DNA from: Candidatus Mnemosynella biddleae
GTDB taxonomy: Archaea; Halobacteriota; Archaeoglobi; Mnemosynellales; Mnemosynellaceae
DNA: 64,000 bases
Direction of reading: 5' to 3'
Assembly (NCBI GenBank): GCA_002011165.2
Contig: MTMI02000009.1
Coordinates: 62,001-126,000, forward strand
A program made the position numbers and the translations under genes. Below the pieces are notes generated by a model. The model saw only the letters and a list, made by a program, of their open reading frames with translations, did not search any database and was not told the origin of the DNA. How positions within the stretch are numbered: position 1 is the first letter of the stretch; every line of letters starts with the position of its first letter. Below, piece by piece: positions 35,946-44,547 of the stretch.

Positions 35946-36990
35946 TTCTCTCTCCATATTTGAACCATATTCTGCAGGCACCCTCAAAGGAGACCATGCA
36001 TGGACCAACTGGATGCTGAGGTGTGCACTTCTTAGCGAAAAGTTTGCAGTCATCTGGAACTGCAAGACCCCTTAATACTTTCTCGCATATACACCCGGTT
36101 TCTTTCTTCACACTTTCAAGTTTGATCTGGAAGTGCTCCAAAGCGTCAAATCTTTCGTACTCCTCTCTTAATGCCATTCTGCTCTTCTCAATTAAGGGAA
36201 AGCCTCTCCATTCAGAATCAATGGGATAAAAAACTTCATTCATAATCTTTTGAGCGACAGGATTGCCCTCTTCTCTCACAGCTCTTGTGTAGGCGTTCTC
36301 AACCTCACATCTTCCCTCTTTTATTTGCTTTACAAGCATGTAGAGACCGTAGAGGATGTCCAGAGGTTCGAAACCCGCAATGACCTGTGGAACGGAAAAC
36401 TCCCTATAAGGTCTCACTCCGATGATCGTAGAAACGTGTCCCGGAAGGATGAATCCATCAATGTTGGCATCTCCTTGGGAAAGGAGCCATCTCATCGCAG
36501 GTGGTATGTAGCGATGTGAGGGAATTATAAAGAAATTCTCTGGAGCACCTCTTTTAAGAAGTGCAGCTGTTGAAGGTGCTGTTGTCTCAAATCCAACTGC
36601 AAAAAAGACAACATCATTCTTCACTTTCTCCGCTATCTCCACTGCCTTATCTATGCTCTGAACCATCCTAACATCTCCTTCAACATCTGCAAGGCTTGTA
36701 TTTCTTCCGGGAACTTTCAAAAGATCTCCAAACGTCGTTATTGTGACTCCATCTTCAGCAAGTTTTATCGAGGCATCTACCTCACTTTGTGGAGTTATGC
36801 AGACTGGACATCCTGGACCCATGATCACATGAAGATTTTTTGGTAACAGATGTCTGAGACCATATCGAGCAATTGAGACCTCGTGAGTTCCGCAGACATG
36901 CATTATTGTCAGCTCTTCATCTTTTATGAGCTCCGCTATTTTTGAAGCTATTTTCTGTGCAAGACCTCTCTCAAACTCGTATTTTTGCAT
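35935..36990 (-). CDS. hypD: Hydrogenase maturation factor HypD
   Basis: A 351-residue Fe-S protein that, with HypC and HypE, builds the Fe(CN)2CO group of [NiFe] hydrogenase. Conserved: [69 protein letters not shown] and the C-terminal 4Fe-4S cysteines in [10 protein letters not shown] and ACRIWF. Together with hypB it fits the hydBGDA genes. Its tail overlaps tfb by 11 bases. HypA, C, E and F are not in the window. Confidence 0.97.
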   Translation of the reverse strand: MQKYEFERGLAQKIASKIAELIKDEELTIMHVCGTHEVSIARYGLRHLLPKNLHVIMGPGCPVCITPQSEVDASIKLAEDGVTITTFGDLLKVPGRNTSLADVEGDVRMVQSIDKAVEIAEKVKNDVVFFAVGFETTAPSTAALLKRGAPENFFIIPSHRYIPPAMRWLLSQGDANIDGFILPGHVSTIIGVRPYREFSVPQVIAGFEPLDILYGLYMLVKQIKEGRCEVENAYTRAVREEGNPVAQKIMNEVFYPIDSEWRGFPLIEKSRMALREEYERFDALEHFQIKLESVKKETGCICEKVLRGLAVPDDCKLFAKKCTPQHPVGPCMVSFEGACRIWFKYGERIRE

Positions 36991-37012
36991 ATAAATAACC
37001 TCAAAAAAGAAA

Positions 37013-37318
37013 TTAAACCTTTATCTGCTCGCTTGAAAATCCTTTCTCCATAAGCAAAGTTTTCACCTTTTCTCTGTGATTTCCTTGAAGTTCGATAGTT
37101 CCATCCTTCACAGTCCCACCGCACGCAAGTCTGGACTTCAGATACTTCGCAAGTTCATTTAAATCTATTTCGTGAGGATCCAAGCCCTCTATAATGGTCA
37201 CTTCTTTCCCATATCTCCTTTTTCCCACCCTCACGATTATCTTCTGCTGTTCTTTTGCCACTTCCTCGCAGATGCAAAGTTCCTTAGGCAACCCACAAAC
37301 ATTACATATTTCCGACAT
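37013..37318 (-). CDS. Translation initiation factor aSUI1 (aIF1)
   Basis: A 101-residue SUI1-domain protein. An N-terminal zinc-binding segment ([15 protein letters not shown]) is followed by the SUI1 core: [38 protein letters not shown], and [19 protein letters not shown]. It monitors start-codon selection on the small ribosomal subunit. A GGAGGT lies in the leader. Located 22 bases upstream of hypD, likely co-transcribed. Confidence 0.93.
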   Translation of the reverse strand: MSEICNVCGLPKELCICEEVAKEQQKIIVRVGKRRYGKEVTIIEGLDPHEIDLNELAKYLKSRLACGGTVKDGTIELQGNHREKVKTLLMEKGFSSEQIKV

Positions 37319-37605
37319 CTTTTTCCTGAGACCTCCTTCTCAGTTTGACAATTAACTATGGGGCATTTCAGCTTAAAAAATTTTGGTGATGTGGATTAAA
37401 AAATAAGACGAAAATAATTGAAGATAGGAGATATCTGTTTTTCTCTGGAAAAGTTCTTTAGATGCTTCTCACCTAATCGTTTTAGATTTCATTTACTTAG
37501 ACTTAATTTATCTATGCTAGACAGCCATAATTTTAATTTTTTATAGAGTTTATTTCAATATTTTATAAAAAAGTTTAAATAGCATAAGTGCGAGAGTTTC
37601 TAATC
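37319..37605. other. Intergenic region between aSUI1 and cooS
   Basis: About 290 bases, strongly AT-rich towards the cooS side. It holds the divergent promoters of SUI1-hypD and cooS. TTTAAATA at 37574-37581 is the likely cooS TATA box. No ORF with codon-like character, RNA gene or long inverted repeat was recognised. Confidence 0.5.
37574..37581 (+). promoter_or_regulatory. cooS TATA box; leaderless start
   Basis: TTTAAATA is centred about 28 bases before the cooS ATG (37606). Initiation is therefore expected within a few bases of the ATG, giving a leaderless mRNA. No ribosome-binding sequence lies upstream of the ATG, which agrees. Confidence 0.55.
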
Positions 37606-39474
37606 ATGAAACTCGAGGGAAAAGTTAGTAACCATGAAAGTGTGAACAGAATGTACGAAAAGGTGAACTCTGAAGGGATTACAAACATTGTCGAGAGATT
37701 CAACTCGCAAGAAAAAGGAAGATGTCCGTTCTGCATCGCTGGGCTGAGCTGTCAACTATGTAGCATGGGGCCGTGCAGAATTGGAAAGGATAAGCCGTAT
37801 GGAGCGTGCGGAATAGATGCTGCGGGAATGGTTGTAAGAAACTTCACACACAAGAACATGCTTGGAACTGAAGCATATACATATCATGCCATTGAAGCTG
37901 CGAAGACTCTAAAAGCGACTGCTGAGGGAAGGACGCCTTATGAAATAAAAGATATTGAAAAATTAAAGTGGTTTGCACAACAACTTGGAATAGAAGGAGA
38001 AGATATCAAAGAACTTGCAAAGAAGGTTGCAGATTTTGTGATATCAGATCTGAGTTCGGTTGAAGAGAGCAAGCTTGTAGAGATATTTGCTCCGGAAAAG
38101 AGGAAAGAGGTCTGGAAAAAGCTGGAGATCTTCCCGAATGGTGTTTTTCAGGAGCTTCTGACTATGGGATCCTCAGCGATGACAAATGTTGATTCGAATT
38201 ATGTTTCACTTGCGAAGAAGAGTATGGCAATGAGTATTGCAACCTGTATGGGAGCGCAAATTGCTCTTGAAGTGATTCAGGACATTCTTTTCGGAACTCC
38301 CATGCCACATGAAAGCTATGCGGATATGGGAGTTCTTGATCCAGAGTACGTGAATATCGCAGTTGACGGTCATGAGCCTTTCGTAGGAGTTGCTCTTATT
38401 AAACTCGCTGAAAAAGAAGAGATTCAAGAAAAAGCAAGAGCAGTTGGTGCAAAAGGACTGAGGATTATAGGATTTATTGAGACAGGACAAGAAATCCTTC
38501 AGCGTATTGATAGTCCGGTATTTGCTGGAATAGTTGGAAACTGGATCGCTCAGGAATATGCTCTCGCAACCGGGTGTATTGACGTATTTGCAGCAGATAT
38601 GAACTGTGCTCTTCCTTCTCTCCCAGAGTATCAGAAATATGGTGTTAAAATTATTCCTGTGAGTAAACTCGTGAGATTCAGAGGAATTGATGAAGGACTG
38701 AATTACGAGCCAGAAAAGGCAGAGGAGATAGCTAAGAAACTTATAGAGATTGCAATCGAAAACTTCAAACAGAGAGACAGGAGTAAAGCTGTGAAGATCG
38801 AAGATAAAAAGAAAATTGTGATTGGATTCTCACCAGAAGCAATTCTCAAGGCTCTCGGTGGGGATCTAAACGTTCTTCTGGATGCGATAAAGAAGAGAGA
38901 TATCAAGGGAGTCGTAGCTCTTGTAAGTTGTACAACTTTGAAAAATGGACCTCAGGATGAGAACACGGTGACGATTGCAAAAGAACTGATAAAAAGAGAT
39001 ATTCTCGTTCTTTCGATGGGATGCGGAAATGCAGCACTTCAGGTCGCTGGTTTAACCTCTCTTGATGCAATTGAACTTGCTGGAGAGAGGCTCAAAGTAG
39101 TTTGCAAGGATTTGAATATTCCCCCAGTTTTGAGCTTCGGAACTTGCACAGACACGGGAAGAGCTGCTTATCTGGTGAGGCTCATAGCAGATGCTCTGGG
39201 AGTGGACATTCCAGACCTTCCAGTTGCGGTAACCGCTCCTGAATACATGGAACAGAAGGCAACCATAGATGCTGTTTTCGCCGTCGCTTATGGATTAGTG
39301 ACACACGTTTCACCTGTTCCTCCGATAACCGGAAGTGAAGATGCAGTAAAGCTCTACACAGAAGATGTTGAAAAGCTAACTGGTGGAAAGGTTCTCGTAG
39401 AGGAGGATCCCCTGAAAGCTGCAGAACTTCTGGAAAAGGTGATAGAGAGGAAGAGGAAAAGGCTGGGAATCTAA
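37606..39474 (+). CDS. cooS: Anaerobic carbon monoxide dehydrogenase catalytic subunit CooS
   Basis: About 622 residues; Ni-Fe-S CODH of the bacterial-type CooS family, distinct from CdhA. The N-terminal cysteines are Cys40-x2-Cys43 (CPFC) for the D-cluster, and Cys49, Cys52 and Cys57 plus GACG for the B-cluster. Ser48 stands where the more common D-cluster Cys would be. C-cluster segments are AVDGHEPFVG, DMNCALPSLPEY, VSCTTLKNGPQD, SMGCGNAALQVAG and GTCTDTGRAAYL. It oxidises CO or reduces CO2. No CooF or energy-converting hydrogenase is adjacent, so the electron partner is unknown. A T-rich tract follows the stop. Confidence 0.96.
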   Translation: MKLEGKVSNHESVNRMYEKVNSEGITNIVERFNSQEKGRCPFCIAGLSCQLCSMGPCRIGKDKPYGACGIDAAGMVVRNFTHKNMLGTEAYTYHAIEAAKTLKATAEGRTPYEIKDIEKLKWFAQQLGIEGEDIKELAKKVADFVISDLSSVEESKLVEIFAPEKRKEVWKKLEIFPNGVFQELLTMGSSAMTNVDSNYVSLAKKSMAMSIATCMGAQIALEVIQDILFGTPMPHESYADMGVLDPEYVNIAVDGHEPFVGVALIKLAEKEEIQEKARAVGAKGLRIIGFIETGQEILQRIDSPVFAGIVGNWIAQEYALATGCIDVFAADMNCALPSLPEYQKYGVKIIPVSKLVRFRGIDEGLNYEPEKAEEIAKKLIEIAIENFKQRDRSKAVKIEDKKKIVIGFSPEAILKALGGDLNVLLDAIKKRDIKGVVALVSCTTLKNGPQDENTVTIAKELIKRDILVLSMGCGNAALQVAGLTSLDAIELAGERLKVVCKDLNIPPVLSFGTCTDTGRAAYLVRLIADALGVDIPDLPVAVTAPEYMEQKATIDAVFAVAYGLVTHVSPVPPITGSEDAVKLYTEDVEKLTGGKVLVEEDPLKAAELLEKVIERKRKRLGI

Positions 39475-39477
39475 GAA

Positions 39478-39520
39478 ATTTTTCCAGTCTTTTTTAATTT
39501 TTAATTTTTCTCTTTCATTC
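39478..39520 (+). terminator. T-rich terminator after cooS
   Basis: Immediately after the cooS stop the plus strand contains several T runs (TTTTTTAATTTTTAATTTTT), as in intrinsic archaeal terminators, which need U-tracts but no hairpin. It separates cooS from the branched-chain amino acid genes. Confidence 0.55.
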
Positions 39521-39873
39521 GTAATTTCAAATATTGTGACGAAGATCAAAAATCCTGAACCCAATTGAGAATAAAATTAATCCAAGATCCCGAAACTTCA
39601 AAAGATAAATTATTCCGAGAGTTACCCAAGAGATCCTCAATAGTAGAAAAGAACCTCCTCATAATAGAGCCCACGTCAGTAATACTGATCGCCTCAATTT
39701 TCTCATCTCACTCTCTGCTTTTCTTTTTTGCAAGTAATAAATCACACTTTCAGCGATTGCTCCATCGAAATACTAGTAAAGTAAACCTATGGGGCTTGAA
39801 TTCATACAATCCCAAGAAGCTAATAATTGCATAACCTGACAAGAAGAATGCTCAGATGCTCTTATGGCAAAAG

Positions 39874-39881
39874 TTTATAAA
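39874..39881 (+). promoter_or_regulatory. leuA-ilvB-ilvH promoter TATA box
   Basis: TTTATAAA about 43 bases upstream of ATG 39917. Initiation near 39902 would leave a short leader containing GGGTG. The spacing fits ATG 39917 as the intended start of the downstream gene and so bears on its apparent frameshift. Confidence 0.5.
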
Positions 39882-39916
39882 CCATAAATTCTTTTTCATT
39901 TCTCTGGGTGTAAAAA

Positions 39917-41417
39917 ATGAAAGCGTGGGATCGCTTTATTCTCTGAGGTACGGTTTTTTGACACAACACTGAGAGATGGAGAGCAAACGCCGAATGTTTC
40001 TCTGAAACCTGAAGAGAAGTTTGAGATTGCAGTTCTTCTAGATGAGGTTGGAGTCGACATCATAGAAGCTGGAACTCCAGTGATCTCCGAAGAAGAACTG
40101 AAAAGTATCAAAAGGATTGTAAGAGAGGGTTTGAGAGCCGATATTTGCGCTTTTTCAAGGATGAAAAAGGATGATATCAATGCGGTTCTAAGCTCTGAAG
40201 CAGACATTGTCCACTTGGTTGTCCCCTCATCAAGACTTCATATGGAGAAAAAGCTAAGAGCGAGCGAAGAAGAAGTTCTCTACTCCGCGGAAGAACTCGT
40301 GGAATACGCAAGAGAGAATGGACTAAAGGTTGAAGTTGGTTTAGAAGATGCGAGCAGAGCACATTTGAGTTTCCTCTTAAAATTAATGAGAACTGTGAAG
40401 AATGCTAAAGCTGAAAGAGTTTGCTATTGCGATACAGTTGGAATAATGACCCCAGAAAGAATTCGGGAGCTTTTCTCAAAGCTTAGAGAAGTCGGAATTC
40501 CTCTGAGCATACATTGTCATAATGACTTTGGGCTTGCAGTGATAAATAGTGTAGAGGCGCTGAAAAGCGGAGCGACTGAGGTTCACACAACGGTGAACGG
40601 ACTCGGAGAGAGATGTGGGAATGCATCTTTTGAAGAAATCGTAATGATTCTGGAGGAACTCTACGGAATTGAAACGAATGTAAAAAAAGAAAAACTCTAC
40701 GAGCTTTCTATGAAGGTTAGCAGATTAATTGGAATTTCTGTTCCTCTGAATAAGCCGGTCGTCGGTAAAAATGCTTTTACACATGAAAGCGGTATTCATG
40801 TCGATGGACTTCTCAAGGATCCGAGAACATATGAACCATACCCCCCAGAGAAGATAGGAAGAAAGAGGACGATAGCTATAGGAAAACATGCAGGAAGAAG
40901 GGCTTTGAATGCTTTGCTTATAGAGAATGGAATGGAGCTGAGTGAAGAGCAATTCGAAAGAGTCTATCGAGAGGTAAAGAGTCTGACAAGCAGAGGAAGA
41001 CACGTTTCATTGGATGATCTCCTCTCTCTTGCAGAAAGTTTAACAGGAAGGAGGGCAGAGAGGGATGTTAAACTAGAGGAGCTCACTGTGATCTCAGGAA
41101 ATAAAATCACTCCGACTGCAACAGTGAGACTGAGAATAAACGGAGATGAGATGATGAGTGCTTCGACTGGGGTCGGTCCTGTAGATGCAGCGATAAAAGC
41201 GATAAGAGATGCAATAATAAATGCCAATGTGGAACTTGAAGAATATCACGTTGATGCAATAACTGGAGGAACGGATGCGTTTGTTGACGTGAGTGTGAAA
41301 CTGAGAAGAGATCACAAAAGTGTGTTCTCATCTGCAACCGGAAAGGATATCGTGCTTACCTCAGTTGAAGCTTTTTTGGAGGGTCTGAACAAGCTGATTT
41401 CTGAAGGGGGTTCGTAA
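39917..41417 (+). CDS. 2-isopropylmalate/(R)-citramalate synthase family protein, with apparent frameshift near the start
   Basis: HMGL-family TIM-barrel enzyme condensing acetyl-CoA with a 2-oxoacid. The catalytic N-terminal motif FDTTLRDGEQTPNVSL is encoded from about 39957, then VCYCDTVGIMTP, LSIHCHNDFGLAVINS, ETNVNGLGER-like TVNGLGERCGNASFEE, NAFTHESGIHVDGLL, and a C-terminal LeuA regulatory domain (about the last 120 residues). The frame has no ATG, GTG or TTG between an in-frame TGA (39918) and GTG 40080, which would delete the active-site motif. ATG 39917 is in another frame, reaching a stop after 9 codons (MKAWDRFIL). Removing one base near 39941-39945 joins the frames. Leu, Ile or both pathways are possible. 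Confidence 0.9.
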
Positions 41418-41419
41418 AA

Positions 41420-43204
41420 ATGGAGAAAATATCTGGAGCAAAAGCGGTCGTTGAGTGTTTGAAGAAAGAGGGAGTTGAAGTTATTTTCGGAATACCCGGC
41501 GGAGCCAACATGCCAATTTATGACGAGCTTTTCTCCTCTGATATTCGCCATATTCTTGCTAGACACGAACAGGGAGCTGTGCACATGGCAGAAGGATATG
41601 CGAGGGCGAGTGGAAAGGTTGGTGTTTGCATGGCAACTTCAGGACCTGGAGCAACTAATCTCATTACCGGAATAGCGGATGCATATATGGACTCTGTTCC
41701 ACTCATCTGCATAACCGGTCAAGTTCCTACACAATTCGTAGGAACTGATGCATTTCAGGAAACTGATGTTGTTGGAATAACGACTCCGATTACGAAACAC
41801 AATTATCTTGTGAAAAATATTCAAGATCTTCCAAGAGTTTTCAAAGATGCTTTCCATATCGCAACTACTGGAAGACCTGGACCAGTAGTCATAGACCTTC
41901 CAAAAGACGTGCTCAATGACAGATTTGAGTTTTATTATCCAGAGAATGTTCATCTCAGAGGCTATAAGCCGACCTATAGAGGCCACCCTCTTATGGTTAA
42001 GAAGGCTGCGGAGCTAATCATGAGGGCAGAATCTCCCGTGATCGTAGCTGGAGGGGGAGTGATAATTTCAGGAGCGACAGAAGAACTCATTACTCTGGCT
42101 GAAATGACTATGACTCCAGTAGCAACCACTCTGATGGGTAAGGGAGCCATTCCCGAAAATCATCCACTCTCTCTCGGAATGGTGGGGATGCACGGGAGCA
42201 AATACGCAAATTATGCGGTCATGGAAGCAGATCTGATCATAGCAGTGGGTGTGAGATTCACAGACAGAACTACGGGTAGATATGAGACTTGGGCACCTAA
42301 TGCGAAAAAAATTCACATAGACATCGATCCTGCAGAAATAGGGAAGAATATAGAGGTTGATGTACCGATAGTTGGAGACGCCAAAAGTGTTCTGAGAGAT
42401 ATCATAAAAAGATTGAGTCCAAAGATTAATAAAGAGTGGGTAGAGAGGGTTAATCAGTTGAAACAGAGCTATCCCTTCACTTTTGAGGATTCTGAAGACG
42501 AGATCAAGCCCCAATACGTAATAAAGAAGCTAAATGAGATAGTTCCAGATGCAATAGTTACAACTGAAGTTGGTCAGAATCAGATGTGGAGTGCGATGTT
42601 CTGGAGAGCCCTTAAACCGAGAACTTTCATAACCTCTGGAGGGCTTGCAGCAATGGGCTTCGGATTTCCTGCTGCTCTTGGAGCAAAGGTTGCGAGACCA
42701 GAGGAAGTTGTTATTGACATCGCGGGTGACGGTAGTTTCGTCATGACCTGTCAGGAGCTCGCGACGAGCATCACAGAAGATATTCCGATTATCGTTGCAA
42801 TTCTTAACAATGGATATCTGGGAATGGTCAGACAATGGCAACAGATTTTCCATGAAGGAAGATACTCCGAAGTTGACCTCGGAGGAGTTCCAGATTTTGT
42901 AAAGCTTGCAGAAGCTTATGGAGCAGAGGGAATAAGGGTTACGAGAAAGGAAGATGTGGAAGATGCAATAAAAGAAGCTCTAAAGAATGATGTAACGACG
43001 GTGATAGATTTCGTCGTCTCAAGAGAGGAAAATGTCCTCCCAATGGTTCCTCCAGGAATGCCGATAACTCAGATACTCGATGAAAAGAGTATAAAGCCCG
43101 TGAGAGGAAAAGTGAGGCCAAAACCGGGCGTTCGAAAGAGGGAGGGAGAGAGAAGAATGGAAATAGAAGAGAGAGAAGAGGGAGCAGAGGTGATGGAAGA
43201 ATGA
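41420..43204 (+). CDS. ilvB: Acetolactate synthase large subunit
   Basis: A 594-residue thiamine-diphosphate enzyme. The N-terminal PYR domain has VIFGIPGGANMPIYDEL and the catalytic Glu in LARHEQGAVHMAEGYAR. The central domain begins near residue 190, and the C-terminal PP domain carries the ThDP motif DIAGDGSFVMTCQELATS through NNGYLGMVRQWQ. First enzyme of Val/Ile synthesis. A Glu/Arg-rich tail of about 30 residues (ERRMEIEEREEGAEVMEE) is an unusual C-terminal extension. It starts 2 bases after the LeuA-type gene and overlaps ilvH by 4. Confidence 0.97.
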   Translation: MEKISGAKAVVECLKKEGVEVIFGIPGGANMPIYDELFSSDIRHILARHEQGAVHMAEGYARASGKVGVCMATSGPGATNLITGIADAYMDSVPLICITGQVPTQFVGTDAFQETDVVGITTPITKHNYLVKNIQDLPRVFKDAFHIATTGRPGPVVIDLPKDVLNDRFEFYYPENVHLRGYKPTYRGHPLMVKKAAELIMRAESPVIVAGGGVIISGATEELITLAEMTMTPVATTLMGKGAIPENHPLSLGMVGMHGSKYANYAVMEADLIIAVGVRFTDRTTGRYETWAPNAKKIHIDIDPAEIGKNIEVDVPIVGDAKSVLRDIIKRLSPKINKEWVERVNQLKQSYPFTFEDSEDEIKPQYVIKKLNEIVPDAIVTTEVGQNQMWSAMFWRALKPRTFITSGGLAAMGFGFPAALGAKVARPEEVVIDIAGDGSFVMTCQELATSITEDIPIIVAILNNGYLGMVRQWQQIFHEGRYSEVDLGGVPDFVKLAEAYGAEGIRVTRKEDVEDAIKEALKNDVTTVIDFVVSREENVLPMVPPGMPITQILDEKSIKPVRGKVRPKPGVRKREGERRMEIEEREEGAEVMEE

Positions 43205-43710
43205 AAGCAAAACACACTATAGCAGTTCTTGTCGAGAACAAGCCCGGGGTTTTAGCCAGAGTTGCGGGACTATTCGCAAGAAGAGGTTATAACATCGAGA
43301 GCCTCTCGGTTGGAGTTACTGAAAGTTCAGATCTCTCAAGAATGACCATCGTAGTTGAAGGAGATGAAAGAGTCGTAGAGCAGGTGACCAAACAGCTCAA
43401 CAAACAGATTGATGTGATCAAAGTAAGTCACATGGAGCCCCATGAGACAGTGAATAGAGAGCTCGCACTCTTTAAAATTGCAGTTGAACCTCATGAGAGA
43501 GGAGAAATTATGCACCTCGTGGAAATCTTCAGAGGTAGAATAGTGGATGTTGGAACAAAGACGATGATAATAGAGGTTACTGGAGATGAAGATAAGATTT
43601 CTGCGATGCACCAGTTGTTAAAGAAATACACTATCAAGGAGATGGTTCGAACTGGAGTTATCTCAATGGTGAGAGGACCGAAGATTCTCAAATCCGAGAA
43701 GGAGGAGTAG
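43201..43710 (+). CDS. ilvH: Acetolactate synthase small (regulatory) subunit
   Basis: A 169-residue subunit with an N-terminal ACT domain (HTIAVLVENKPGVLARVAGL, RRGYNIESLSVGVTE) that binds valine for feedback control. The C-terminal ALS_ss_C domain follows (ELALFKIAVEPHERGEI, RGRIVDVGTKTMIIEVTG). It stimulates the adjacent IlvB. Its end overlaps the convergent DUF1614 gene by 23 bases, the longest tail overlap in the window. Confidence 0.96.
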   Translation: MKAKHTIAVLVENKPGVLARVAGLFARRGYNIESLSVGVTESSDLSRMTIVVEGDERVVEQVTKQLNKQIDVIKVSHMEPHETVNRELALFKIAVEPHERGEIMHLVEIFRGRIVDVGTKTMIIEVTGDEDKISAMHQLLKKYTIKEMVRTGVISMVRGPKILKSEKEE

Positions 43711-44374
43711 TCGAAGAGTGAGAGACAAGAGCGGCGAGAAAAACTGAGAGCACACCAGTGAGAAAGATTCCATCGAAAATTCCAGCACCTCCAATTGAAA
43801 GGGTTCCGACTAGACCCCGAGAGAGTAAATCAAGAACATCCCGATTGAATATATTGAGAAGATCTGCTCCTATAAGAGTTCCCATAGTTCCACTAACGTA
43901 AGCTAAAGCAGGAGGATTTTTCTGATTGAAGCCTAGAAGAGCTCCGCAAATCCCTGCCATAATAGGAGAGACATAAAATGGCATAACAATTCCAATTCCT
44001 CTCACCGGTTCTGCAATATAGTAAGAGACAAGAGTTACAATGAAGATTCCGATAAAGGCTCTCTTCAGGCTCACTCTTCTTTTAATAAATATTTCGAACG
44101 TTATGAGGACTGGAATTATGCTACCTCCTAGATTTACAGCTATGAGTATATCACGATAATGAAGAATGGGGATATCTATGAAACTTCCTAAAAGAGCTCC
44201 AACCGTCATGAGTATAGCATGACGGGTTTTAAAGCCTATAAGTTCGAATGCTTCTTCAGTTACTCGAAGAAAGAAATAGATTATGAGAAAGGGGATTAAG
44301 ATAATGAAGATTAAAAGAATGACCAGAATTGGAAGAAAAAAGATTGGAATAAGAAAAGAATGCAGTGGCAACAT
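43688..44374 (-). CDS. DUF1614 integral membrane protein
   Basis: A 228-residue protein with about six hydrophobic helices and the DUF1614 (COG4089) segments: GALLGSFIDIPIL, VNLGGSIIPVLITFEIF, PVRGIGIVMPFYVSPIMAGI, YVSGTMGTLIGADLLN and SIGGAGIFDGIFLTGVL. Family function is unknown. It starts one base within the end of the small basic gene upstream, so the two are translationally coupled. Confidence 0.88.
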   Translation of the reverse strand: MLPLHSFLIPIFFLPILVILLIFIILIPFLIIYFFLRVTEEAFELIGFKTRHAILMTVGALLGSFIDIPILHYRDILIAVNLGGSIIPVLITFEIFIKRRVSLKRAFIGIFIVTLVSYYIAEPVRGIGIVMPFYVSPIMAGICGALLGFNQKNPPALAYVSGTMGTLIGADLLNIFNRDVLDLLSRGLVGTLSIGGAGIFDGIFLTGVLSVFLAALVSHSSTTPPSRI

Positions 44375-44547
44375 CAGCCTACCACTGAATTGGGTGATCT
44401 CGGAAGTTTTCTCCTTTTCTTACCCTCAGATGTATATTTCTGAGCTGGACCTGGCCTCTTTTTATATGCCCACCGCTCTGGAACAAGCCTTGTTTTACCT
44501 CTTCTATTCTTAACCTTCACCCAAGTTATGTTTCCTGTCTTCCCCAT
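44374..44547 (-). CDS. Small basic archaeal protein (DUF5350-like), 57 residues
   Basis: Short ORF between the phosphoesterase and the DUF1614 gene. It begins MGKTGNITWVKVKNRRGK, continues with TRLVPERWAYKKRPGPAQK and YTSEGKKRRKLP, and ends NSVVG. It is strongly basic, with a conserved look (GPAQKYTSEG) that I associate with the small archaeal DUF5350 proteins; that family name is from memory. Immediate stop-start contact upstream (TGAATG) and TGATG overlap downstream argue it is a real gene. RNA binding or ribosome association is possible but unproven. Confidence 0.75.
   Translation of the reverse strand: MGKTGNITWVKVKNRRGKTRLVPERWAYKKRPGPAQKYTSEGKKRRKLPRSPNSVVG

Larger units (their letters stand above)
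39475..39916. other. Largest gene-free gap; possible decayed coding remnant
   Basis: About 440 bases between cooS and the LeuA-type gene. The left 45 bases are a T-rich terminator and the right 50 hold the next promoter. Between them the plus strand has an 89-codon open frame (39565-39834) of atypical composition, not accepted. On the minus strand, pieces of plausible coding sequence appear in different frames: VIYYLQKRKAESEMRKLRR around 39700-39760, and 51 codons ending in INFILNWVQDF with a stop at 39546-39548. They may be the remains of a transposase or other gene broken by frameshifts. I cannot assign a family. Confidence 0.3.

Noticed and set aside
39565-39834. 89-codon plus-strand open frame after cooS
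   Set aside because: Composition is unlike neighbouring genes, with no ribosome-binding site and no recognisable domain; the opposite strand has more coding-like fragments.
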